In this document: positions 1-5,327 of the stretch, in pieces | Layout of the letters: each line of letters begins with the position of its first letter | Numbering within the stretch: the stretch's first letter is position 1 | From: JAGUXG01 sp043798435 | Lineage (GTDB): Bacteria; UBA9089; UBA9088; JAGUXG01 | DNA length: 6,632 nt | Direction of reading: 5' to 3' | NCBI GenBank assembly: GCA_043798435.1 | Contig: JAZDOR010000201.1 | Span: 1 to 6,632 of the forward strand | Position numbers and translations under genes: made by a program | The notes under the pieces: generated by a model | Seen by the model: only the letters and a program-made list of their open reading frames with translations | The model's database searches: none | Told to the model about the DNA's origin: nothing

Positions 1-260
1 ACACTGATTTTCACTGATAAAATGTAAAAATTATCTGTGTTCATCTGTGTCTATCAGTGTCTAAATATTTGATTTTTTATTTTTGATTTTTATCCTTAGC
101 TTACTCTTAATTTTTGGAAACCTGATTTATTTGGGTATAACTCCATAAATCTTCGCACAAATTTTCTCTATCTGGAGCCACAAAGAACCGAGAAGATTAT
201 AATATTCCCCTTTGTGACCTTTGTGTCTTTGTGTGATTATTTATGGAAGATACTATATTT
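1..260. other. Non-coding stretch with short simple repeats
   Basis: No convincing reading frame on either strand. Positions 1-60 hold ATCTGTGT twice (33-40 and 43-50), and ACACTGAT (1-8) is the exact inverse of ATCAGTGT (53-60). Positions 209-237 hold a run of TTTGTG-like words. These look like intergenic repeat debris rather than a regulatory site. No clear promoter or terminator is visible, so the end of the PASTA transcript coming from the right is undefined. Confidence 0.5.
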
Positions 261-345
261 GTAATCATTCAGCCTATTCATCAAAGAGTGTAAGAAGGGG
301 GATACTCAAGATATAGGGGATATGGAGATTATTCATTTTTAATTT
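261..345 (+). repeat. Left half of a MITE-like repeat (same family as 2978-3168)
   Basis: Starts GTAATCATTCA, nearly identical to the left end of the 2978-3168 element (GTAATCGTTCA). It shares a 17-bp exact block (288-304 with 3005-3021) and a 14-bp exact block (319-332 with 3035-3048). Between these blocks the sequences differ by substitutions and small indels. No matching right end (TTGGACGGTTAC type) is seen before the PASTA gene begins at 356, so only the left arm is present. The copy is truncated or decayed. Confidence 0.7.
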
Positions 346-355
346 TTAATTCAAA

Positions 356-1060
356 TTATTTGGCTCCTGTTGTAAGATTGACCACAGTTCCTTTGTTTGT
401 TCTAATGTATGGCATGGGTTCTTGTTTTGTAACCATTCTTTCTGTGTTGCTACCTGATGTTATCGTGCCAAGAAGACACCCAATCTCTTTCACTGTCGCT
501 GTTGCTTCGTCAATATCTTTACCTATAAAATCAGGCATAAAGAAAGGTTCAGGCTTCATACCCTGCGAGATAAGAAGGTTTATCCTTTCTCCCCTCATCA
601 GCTCACCCCTTTCTGGATGATAAGATATAATTGTATCCCTTGGCTCGTCAGAGTAGATATAGGTTGAAACGCCTTCTCGTAAGCCTGCCTGGGAAAGCAA
701 AATTCTCACTGATGAAAGCAGTCTTCCTCTAATCTCAAAGGTTGTCAGCTTGGGCTTTCCTGAACTTAGAACTACCTTTACCCGCTTGTTTGCAGGGACC
801 TTCTCTCCAGATGCTGGCTCCTGAGCTAAAACAAAATCCTTTGGAATATATGGGTGTTTTTCATAGCTGGTCTCAGCCAGCAAGCCCTTTTTCTTTAGAA
901 TATTCAATGCCGAAACAGCATCCTTTCCAGATATATCAGGGACTTCTATCAAAGTTCCTCTCCCTGAAATCAGATATATCGTCACAACAGAAGCAAAGAC
1001 AGCCACCACAAAGAAGACGAAAAAGAAGATAATGTCTCTTGTAGGAGAATTTTTCTTCAT
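356..1060 (-). CDS. Membrane-anchored protein with three PASTA domains
   Basis: A 234-residue protein with a short charged N-terminus, one membrane helix (about residues 10-32) and three consecutive PASTA units: about 38-101 (VPDISGKDAVSALNIL... ending VVLSSG), 104-167 (ending LLISQG) and 173-233 (MPDFIGKDIDEA... ending VNLTTG). The topology puts the PASTA units outside the cytoplasm. PASTA domains bind muropeptides or beta-lactam-like ligands in Ser/Thr kinases and penicillin-binding proteins. No kinase or transpeptidase domain is attached, so a cell-wall sensing or scaffolding role is inference. The ATG (1058-1060) overlaps by 3 bases the TGA (1057-1059) of a broken upstream frame, an ATGA arrangement typical of translational coupling. 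A GGAGT lies 12 bases upstream, rather far for a ribosome binding site. The PASTA frame itself is intact. Confidence 0.9.
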   Translation of the reverse strand: MKKNSPTRDIIFFFVFFVVAVFASVVTIYLISGRGTLIEVPDISGKDAVSALNILKKKGLLAETSYEKHPYIPKDFVLAQEPASGEKVPANKRVKVVLSSGKPKLTTFEIRGRLLSSVRILLSQAGLREGVSTYIYSDEPRDTIISYHPERGELMRGERINLLISQGMKPEPFFMPDFIGKDIDEATATVKEIGCLLGTITSGSNTERMVTKQEPMPYIRTNKGTVVNLTTGAK

Positions 1061-1327
1061 ATTTTACTATAAACTCCATTGGATACTTCTATCTTTTTAT
1101 AACCCATTTTATCTAAAAAACTATCTACTTTTTGTTTGCTGAAAAGACTGCATATCCAAACGGTGGCTTTAGAAACCTTTCTTCCTTTATCTTCCCCTTC
1201 TCATTCAAAAACCTAACCGCCTTCTCAGTTACCATCACCTTCGGATACTTTAAATATCTTAACGCCTTCTTATTTATTCTGATTAAATTGTATCCCTTCT
1301 GCTTGTCCTTTGCAAGAATAATTTTTC
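1057..1327 (-). pseudogene. Broken gene end of unknown function, upstream of the PASTA gene
   Basis: Two coding-like pieces lie in different minus frames. From about 1327 down to TAG at 1125-1127 the frame reads GKIILAKDKQKGYNLIR..., then VMVTEKAVRFLNEKGKIKE and FLKPPFGYAVFSANKK. Just before that stop, the next frame continues with VDSFLDKMGYKKIEV and ends at TGA 1057-1059, overlapping the PASTA start. A shift within the A-run near 1125-1135 joins them into one C-terminal segment of about 90 residues. There is no usable start codon, and the 5' side abuts the stop of another remnant. I do not recognise the family. Alternatives are a sequencing error in the A-run plus a true 5' truncation, or a decayed gene. 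The overlap suggests it once formed an operon with the PASTA gene. Confidence 0.5.
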
Positions 1328-1593
1328 CTATTTTATCACCATAGCCTTTGTGGCAGAGAACCCTTCTGCCTTCAGTTTGATGAAGTAATCCAGAGGATAC
1401 CTTCTGTCCTTGGTCATTTGTTATGTCCCAGAATATAGATTATCTTTTATTAGGGTGTGGCTTTCTGTTGATGTGCCATAGAAGAAAATAGATGGTGTGC
1501 CTGAGTAGGTCATAGTTTCAAAGTCATAATCCTCTGATATATCCAATTGTATGGTTGTTGTTCCAGAAAAGATGTTGTTTTTGATATTATAAT
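1328..1593 (-). pseudogene. 3' remnant of a secreted protein with FlgD/T9SS-like C-terminal domain
   Basis: Three in-register pieces can be read on the minus strand. Positions 1593-1421 give NNIFSGTTTIQLDISEDYDF... down to HTLIKDNLYSG; about 1436-1389 give IFWDITNDQGQKVSSG; 1387-1328 give YFIKLKAEGFSATKAMVIK and stop TAG (1328-1330). Joined, they match the pattern of the FlgD Ig-like or type A sorting domain at the C-terminus of many secreted proteins (WDG-NDxGxxVxSGxYFxxLxxxxFxxTKKMxxxK, written from memory). Frame changes occur near 1430 and at 1388. The terminal Lys followed by a stop is where such domains normally end. It is a dead 3' end with no start, lying 59 bp from the divergent flhB. 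Sequencing indels are an alternative cause of the frame changes, but the missing 5' part is not explained that way. Confidence 0.6.
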
Positions 1594-1612
1594 CTCACAT
1601 CCAAAAAAAGAT

Positions 1613-1640
1613 TTGACAAATTTCATTATACCCATAGAAT
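1613..1640 (+). promoter_or_regulatory. Candidate sigma-70-type promoter for flhB
   Basis: TTGACA (1613-1618) is a perfect -35 box; TAGAAT (1635-1640) matches the -10 consensus at 5 of 6 positions, with a 16-bp spacer. The expected transcription start near 1647 would leave only about six bases before the ATG at 1653. No strong ribosome binding site precedes that ATG, so initiation could be nearly leaderless. Confidence 0.4.
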
Positions 1641-1652
1641 ATAAGTGGAAAA

Positions 1653-1922
1653 ATGGAAAAAAGGTTTGACTTACAGCTTTTCATAAAATTAGAGTGGACA
1701 GAGGAGCATAGAATACTTGAGCAAGCAAGAAGAAAAGGTCGTGTTGCCAGGACAATGGAGCTTTCGCCTACCCTTATTATAGAGGAAAAGTTCGACCTAC
1801 AGCTTTTTGCAAGACCAGAGGATGAGGGAAGGACAGAGGAGCCAACCCATAGAAAACTTGAGCAGGCAAGGAGAAAGGGTCGTGTTGCCAGGACAATGGA
1901 GCTTTCGCCTACACTTATCACC
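1653..1922 (+). repeat. Tandem in-frame duplication of the flhB 5' end
   Basis: Copy 1 is 1653-1781 and copy 2 is 1782-1922. The 3' part is identical over 35 bp (1737-1771 and 1878-1912, offset 141 bp or 47 codons). The 5' part (FDLQLF region, offset 42 codons) has many third-position changes plus two small in-frame deletions in copy 1. The sharp change from divergent to identical suggests recombination or gene conversion rather than one recent slippage. Confidence 0.9.
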
Positions 1923-2885
1923 CTTGCCACCTGCTTTCTTCTCTCCTTTATTGGTCTTTCAACATTCAAATCCTTTTGTGAGCTTATTCAACTATCAATC
2001 TCACAAATCAAGCCCTATCCTGAATTTACCCCACAAATAGCCCAATCTATATTCTTGCAGATGGGTCTTTCTTACATCAAGATTGTAGGTCCAATTATGA
2101 TTTGTGCCTTTGCCCTTGCCTTCTTCTCTGAGATAGCTCAGGTCGGATTCCACTTTGCCAGCGAGGCATTCTCTTTTGACCTTGGCAAGTGTAAGCTAAA
2201 CTTTGGAAAGATTTGGGATAGGATGAATTTTTCCACAAAAACCCTGGTTGAATATGGAAAGTGTATATTTAAGATAGTTATCATCTCCTGGTTTGCCTAT
2301 ACGACAATAAAATCAAATTATCCTGATATAATTTTGTCTATGTCTGGTCCAATACACACAGGCTTTCTCTTGATAGCCCATCTTTCCTATGAGATTATGA
2401 TAAAGACAGCGATATTCCTTGCTATTATGGCTATTTTGGACTACCTTTACCAGAGATACGAGCATAAGCAATCCCTGAGAATGACCAAGCATGAGATGAA
2501 GGATGAGTGGAAGCAGATGGAGGGCGACCCTCTGATGAGGGCAAGGATTCGCGAGCGTCAACAGCAAATGGCAAAAAGGAGGATGATGACAGAGGTGGCT
2601 AAAGCAGATGTAGTCATCACCAACCCAACCCATATAGCTGTAGCCATTAAGTATGATTCAGCCACAATGTCTGCACCCACGGTTGTGGCCAAGGGTGAGG
2701 CTGGTGTAGCTCAGAATATCGTCAAGATTGCTCAGGAGAATGGTGTGCCTATTGTTGAAAATCCGCCGCTGGCTCAGGCACTTTACAAGGCTATTCAGGT
2801 TGGAGAAGAGGTAGCTACAGAGCTTTATCAGGCTGTGGCTGAGGTATTGGCGTTTGTTTATAAGCTGAAGAAAAAGGCAGCGTAA
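1653..2885 (+). CDS. flhB: Flagellar type III export switch protein FlhB with duplicated N-terminal leader
   Basis: 410 residues against roughly 350-380 for the family. FlhB is an inner-membrane part of the flagellar type III export gate and controls the switch from rod/hook to filament substrates. Visible are four membrane segments (about 90-108, 145-165, 204-219, 239-263), the conserved cytoplasmic stretch GDPLMRARIRERQQQMAKRRM (291-311 region) and the autocleavage motif NPTH at 324-327, where family members cut between Asn and Pro. The N-terminal leader is doubled: FDLQLF at 5-10 and 47-52, and EQARRKGRVARTMELSPTL at 23-41 and 70-88. The second copy has the full family pattern (TEEPTxRKxEQARRKG); the first lacks about five residues. 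Without the extra 43 residues the length is normal. ATG 1653 is the only upstream ATG in frame; the next is at 1755. No other flagellar gene is adjacent, which is unusual because flhB normally sits with fliR and flhA. Confidence 0.9.
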   Translation: MEKRFDLQLFIKLEWTEEHRILEQARRKGRVARTMELSPTLIIEEKFDLQLFARPEDEGRTEEPTHRKLEQARRKGRVARTMELSPTLITLATCFLLSFIGLSTFKSFCELIQLSISQIKPYPEFTPQIAQSIFLQMGLSYIKIVGPIMICAFALAFFSEIAQVGFHFASEAFSFDLGKCKLNFGKIWDRMNFSTKTLVEYGKCIFKIVIISWFAYTTIKSNYPDIILSMSGPIHTGFLLIAHLSYEIMIKTAIFLAIMAILDYLYQRYEHKQSLRMTKHEMKDEWKQMEGDPLMRARIRERQQQMAKRRMMTEVAKADVVITNPTHIAVAIKYDSATMSAPTVVAKGEAGVAQNIVKIAQENGVPIVENPPLAQALYKAIQVGEEVATELYQAVAEVLAFVYKLKKKAA

Positions 2886-2977
2886 AATTAAGGAGTGTAT
2901 AGCTGCAGAGCTTTATCAGGCTGTGGCTGAGGTATTGGCGTTTGTTTATAAGTTGAAGAAAAAGGCAGCGTAAAATT
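2812..2977 (+). repeat. 88-bp-period tandem duplication of the flhB 3' end
   Basis: Copy A (2812-2889) codes for the last flhB codons and includes its stop. Copy B (2900-2977) matches it at 76 of 78 positions (differences at 2817/2905 and in the CTG/TTG codon). Copy B still reads IAAELYQAVAEVLAFVYK... to TAA 2971-2973, but it lies behind the real stop in another frame and has no start, so it is a relic. Both copies end in GTAAAATT. Confidence 0.95.
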
Positions 2978-3168
2978 GTAATCGTTCACCCTATACCTTA
3001 AGATGTGTAAGAAGGGGGATAAGGAGATAAAGGAGATATGGAGATTATAAGGAAATGTAAAATGAAAATGCGTAATTTTAAATTTTTCGTTATCCATTGG
3101 ACAGTTATTCATCCCCTTATCTCCACAATCCCCCTATCCCCTTTTGTTACACTCTCTTGGACGGTTAC
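2978..3168. mobile_element. 191-bp MITE, IS66-type ends, with 8-bp target duplication
   Basis: The ends are inverted: GTAATCGTTCA at 2978 and, read from the other strand, GTAACCGTCCA at 3168 (9 of 11). The similarity continues inward with small gaps through GTGTAA, AAGGGGGATA and GGAGATA blocks for about 55 bp per arm, so the element is largely palindromic. GTAAAATT flanks it exactly on both sides (2970-2977 and 3169-3176). Ends beginning GTAA with 8-bp duplications are characteristic of the IS66 family. There is no transposase gene, so it would need to be mobilised in trans. A second partial family copy lies at 261-345. The transcript could fold into a long hairpin between flhB and the next gene. 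Confidence 0.85.
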
Positions 3169-3198
3169 GTAAAATTAAGTAATGTCTAGGTAATAATT

Positions 3199-4446
3199 AT
3201 GAATAAAACGAAAATTTTGGAGATTATCCGAAACGGCGAGAACTCAATGGTTGAGTTTAAGAGGGACGATCTCCAGCCACAAAGTCTGGCAAAGGAGATA
3301 GCGGCATTAGCCAATCTTAAAGGTGGCTACATTCTTCTTGGGGTTGAAGATGACGGCAGTGTTACAGGACTTGGACAGAAAGATATAGAAGAATGGGTAA
3401 TGAATATCTGCTCTAATAATATGAACCCACTAATCATTCCATATTTTGAGGTTGTTTTATGGGAAAATGATAAAAGGATTGGGGTGATAACCATTCCAGA
3501 AGATAGCCCTGATAAACCATACAAAGCTCGTCAGGGTAGTAGATGGGTTACTTTTATCCGAATAGGGAGTACTTCACGAGAGGCAACCCGTGAACAAGAA
3601 CAAAGGCTTTATCAAGCCTCCGGTATGGTTCGCTACGATATTAAACCTGTTCCAGGCTCGTCTTTGAAGGATTTAGAGATTAGCAGGCTCATAAATTATT
3701 TTAGGGATATACGCGGACAGGATTGTCCAGAACGAGAGGAAACTAAAACATGGGAGAGTTTACTTGTAAATACAGAGATTATGATTGAATCCAATGGTAG
3801 GGCGATTCCTACGGTAGGAGGAATACTGCTCTTTGGGGAAAATCCTAATCACTATCTGCCTCAGGCTGGTATCTCTGCTGTTGCTTACCGGGGAAAGGAA
3901 AAGGATTATGAGGCAATTGAAAGAGAGATGATTCGGGGAGCAATAGTAGCCAAAATTATAGACAAAGATATGGTGAACAGGGGTCTGGTGGAGCGGGCTG
4001 TAGATTTTACTCGTAGAAATACCGGCTCTAAATCATATCTGATGGAAGGTAGTAGGCGTATTGATGAACCGGATTATCCTGAAGAAGTTATTAGAGAAAC
4101 AATTGTCAATGCGATTGCACACAGGGATTATACTATCAGTGGGACAGATATTGAACTATCCATTTATAGTAACCGTTTGGAGGTAATCAGTCCAGGAAGA
4201 CTTCCAAATACGATAACGGTAGAACGAATGAAGGCAGGGTGTCGGGCAACGCGTAATGAACTTATCAAGGAAGTGCTCCGCGATTACCATTATGTTGAGG
4301 CAACAGGTCTTGGGGTTCCAAGAAAGATTATTGCCGGTATGCTTAAACATAATGGCACAGAACCGGATTTAATAGAAGAAGAATATTCATTTACCGTCCG
4401 ACTATGGAAAGAAAAAGAGGGGAAAAATGCCCAAGGAAATAAATAG
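3199..4446 (+). CDS. AlbA_2 / GHKL ATPase-domain protein (COG2865-like, putative transcriptional regulator or helicase-related)
   Basis: 415 residues. The Schlafen-type AlbA_2 domain covers about 14-130, with VEFKRD at 18-23, the glycine turn LKGGYILLGVEDDG at 40-53 and FIRIGSTSREAT near 119-130. A GHKL-like ATP-binding region (HATPase_c_4 type) covers about 295-395: N-box TIVNAIAHRDY (301-311), IYSNRLEVISPGRLP (332-346) and the glycine loop ATGLGVPRK (378-386). Members are usually annotated as predicted transcriptional regulators or RecG-like helicases. They are frequent in mobile and defence-associated regions, but a defence role here is not shown. Length and motifs look complete. The start at 3199 has only a weak AGG upstream (3188-3190). 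The gene begins 22 bp after the MITE's right target repeat, so its expression may depend on the MITE or on readthrough from flhB. It overlaps the next small gene by 20 bp. Confidence 0.9.
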   Translation: MNKTKILEIIRNGENSMVEFKRDDLQPQSLAKEIAALANLKGGYILLGVEDDGSVTGLGQKDIEEWVMNICSNNMNPLIIPYFEVVLWENDKRIGVITIPEDSPDKPYKARQGSRWVTFIRIGSTSREATREQEQRLYQASGMVRYDIKPVPGSSLKDLEISRLINYFRDIRGQDCPEREETKTWESLLVNTEIMIESNGRAIPTVGGILLFGENPNHYLPQAGISAVAYRGKEKDYEAIEREMIRGAIVAKIIDKDMVNRGLVERAVDFTRRNTGSKSYLMEGSRRIDEPDYPEEVIRETIVNAIAHRDYTISGTDIELSIYSNRLEVISPGRLPNTITVERMKAGCRATRNELIKEVLRDYHYVEATGLGVPRKIIAGMLKHNGTEPDLIEEEYSFTVRLWKEKEGKNAQGNK

Positions 4447-4570
4447 AAGGCAAAAACCACTCTGGAAAAGCATCCGTAAGCCAATGCCATCGGCAACTAA
4501 ACCCCATGGGACAAAGAAAGGCAAAAAGGGTTATGCTGGGAATAAAAAGGATTGGTTAAAGGAGGGGTAA
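4427..4570 (+). CDS. Small basic protein overlapping the AlbA_2 gene
   Basis: 47 residues, from ATG 4427 to TAA 4568-4570, in a different frame from the AlbA_2 gene whose last 20 bp it overlaps. AGAGGGG sits just upstream of the ATG (4416-4422) with four bases between, a much better ribosome binding site than that of the larger gene. The sequence is rich in Lys and Arg with Pro and Gly (MPKEINRRQKPLWKSIRK at the start; KPHGTKKGKKGYAGNKK later) and has no membrane segment. It is probably nucleic-acid binding or disordered. The overlap suggests translational coupling and a joint role. I do not recognise a named family; a spurious ORF is less likely given the strong ribosome binding site and biased composition. 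Confidence 0.65.
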   Translation: MPKEINRRQKPLWKSIRKPMPSATKPHGTKKGKKGYAGNKKDWLKEG

Positions 4571-4590
4571 CTATTTACCCATCGGAAGTG

Positions 4591-4645
4591 ATGGCTAAAA
4601 TCAAATGCAAATTGAAGTTTAGCCACTTCTTCAGATGACTAAACT
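4591..4645 (+). promoter_or_regulatory. Possible leader region: competing hairpins over a 15-codon ORF
   Basis: TGGCTAAA (4592-4599) can pair with TTTAGCCA (4618-4625). The same downstream arm can instead pair AGTTTAGcCA (4616-4625) with TGaCTAAACT (4636-4645), so the two folds exclude each other. A mini-ORF, ATG 4591 to TGA 4636-4638 (MAKIKCKLKFSHFFR), runs across both and is preceded by GGAAG. This is attenuator-like geometry, but there is no T-run and no amino-acid run, so function is uncertain. Confidence 0.25.
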
Positions 4646-4720
4646 GTTACGATTCTGGATAAATGAAAGGCTATGTCAGGAGATAGTGGAAGAAGAGAGA
4701 CAGGAGAAAAGATTTTGAGG

Positions 4721-4903
4721 ATGAATGGCTTGAAGAAGGTTTTGGTTTTAGGGGTATTAGGGATGTGTTTGATGGCAGGGATGGTGGAATCGGCGGATTT
4801 GTATGTGCCAGGTAGTTTCACGACCATTCAGGCTGGGGTGAATGCAGCAAACCCTGGGGATACGATTTATGTTGCGGCTTACGGGGTTGCAGAAAGAAAT
4901 TAG
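4721..4903 (+). pseudogene. 5' fragment of a secreted beta-helix protein gene
   Basis: 60 codons from ATG 4721, with a Lys-containing n-region, hydrophobic core VLVLGVLGMCLMAGM and likely cleavage near VESA. It then reads DLYVPGSFTTIQAGVNAA, PGDTIYVAA, the first strands of a right-handed beta-helix as found again in the gene at 5328. There the homologous text continues GTYNEAVYI...; here it breaks off after YVAA and ends YGVAERN TAG (4901-4903). The truncation point sits directly before the antitoxin gene. A start at 4673 in the same frame would put a charged 16-residue leader before the signal peptide, so 4721 is preferred, although GAGG abuts that ATG. The product would be exported but could not form a helix domain. 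Confidence 0.7.
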
Positions 4904-4923
4904 TAATTAGGAGGTGAAGTTTG

Positions 4924-5238
4924 ATGGCACAGGTAAAAATGAAAGAAGCAGAGATTATTGACAGGATTGCTATCCATACAAATGTAGCTAAAGATGTTTT
5001 AATAAGGGAGAGCTTGACTTCGTTTTTAAGAGAGAAGAGAAGGATGATATTGATGGATAGGCTTGAGATTATGTCTCGCTATGGGGTTAATAGTCCATTT
5101 GAACTTGAAAAGAATATCAAAGAAGGAATAATATCAGAACATCCATCATGGGAAGATCTGATTGAAGTTGAAAATTTAGAGGAGAGGCTTGAAGGGATTG
5201 AAGGAGACCTACAGAGTTTATCAAACAAGATAGAGTAA
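4924..5238 (+). CDS. Antitoxin-like small protein, probably ribbon-helix-helix
   Basis: 104 residues. The N-terminus MAQVKMKEAEIIDRIA followed by VAKDVLIRESLTSFLREKRR has strand-helix-helix spacing compatible with a ribbon-helix-helix DNA-binding fold. The rest (RYGVNSPFELEKNIKEG, then EHPSWEDLIEVENLEERLEGIEG) resembles small antitoxin-type proteins in bacteria and archaea that pair with a short downstream toxin. This family call is from memory of the pattern. AGGAGGTG (4909-4916) with a 7-base gap makes ATG 4924 the start; the TTG three bases earlier is too close to it. It begins 20 bp after the stop of the truncated beta-helix gene. The partner gene downstream is broken, so this may be an orphan antitoxin. 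Confidence 0.6.
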   Translation: MAQVKMKEAEIIDRIAIHTNVAKDVLIRESLTSFLREKRRMILMDRLEIMSRYGVNSPFELEKNIKEGIISEHPSWEDLIEVENLEERLEGIEGDLQSLSNKIE

Positions 5239-5327
5239 AAGAGAGCCATATTAGTGATGATCCCGAAAAAGGGATAAGGGATTTTTTGAGTTTTGTAAGA
5301 AAGAAGATCAAAACAGAAGGTGCTTAA
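5202..5327 (+). pseudogene. Remnant of the gene after the antitoxin, possibly the toxin C-terminus
   Basis: An open frame without start codon runs from 5202 (just after TGA 5199-5201), overlaps the antitoxin 3' end and stops at TAA 5325-5327, directly before the next ATG. It reads TEFIKQDRVKESHISDDPEKG and IRDFLSFVRKKIKTEGA. The charged, helical C-terminal character and the position suit the tail of a small toxin. The 5' part is missing and I cannot name the family. The beta-helix ribosome binding site (AAGGTG, 5317-5322) lies inside it. Confidence 0.4.

Noticed and set aside
360..1032. Two plus-strand ORFs of 86 and 96 codons
   Set aside because: Antisense to the PASTA gene and without recognisable content.
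1595..1969. Minus-strand ORF of 124 codons
   Set aside because: Antisense shadow of the duplicated flhB 5' end; its own internal repeat only mirrors that duplication.
3147..3185. Promoter for the AlbA_2 gene in the MITE right end
   Set aside because: TTGGAC with TAATGT, or TAAAAT with no proper -35, match the consensus poorly.
5260..5287. ATCCC/GGGAT hairpin followed by T-run as a terminator
   Set aside because: Only five pairs, and it lies inside the toxin-like remnant frame; not convincing.
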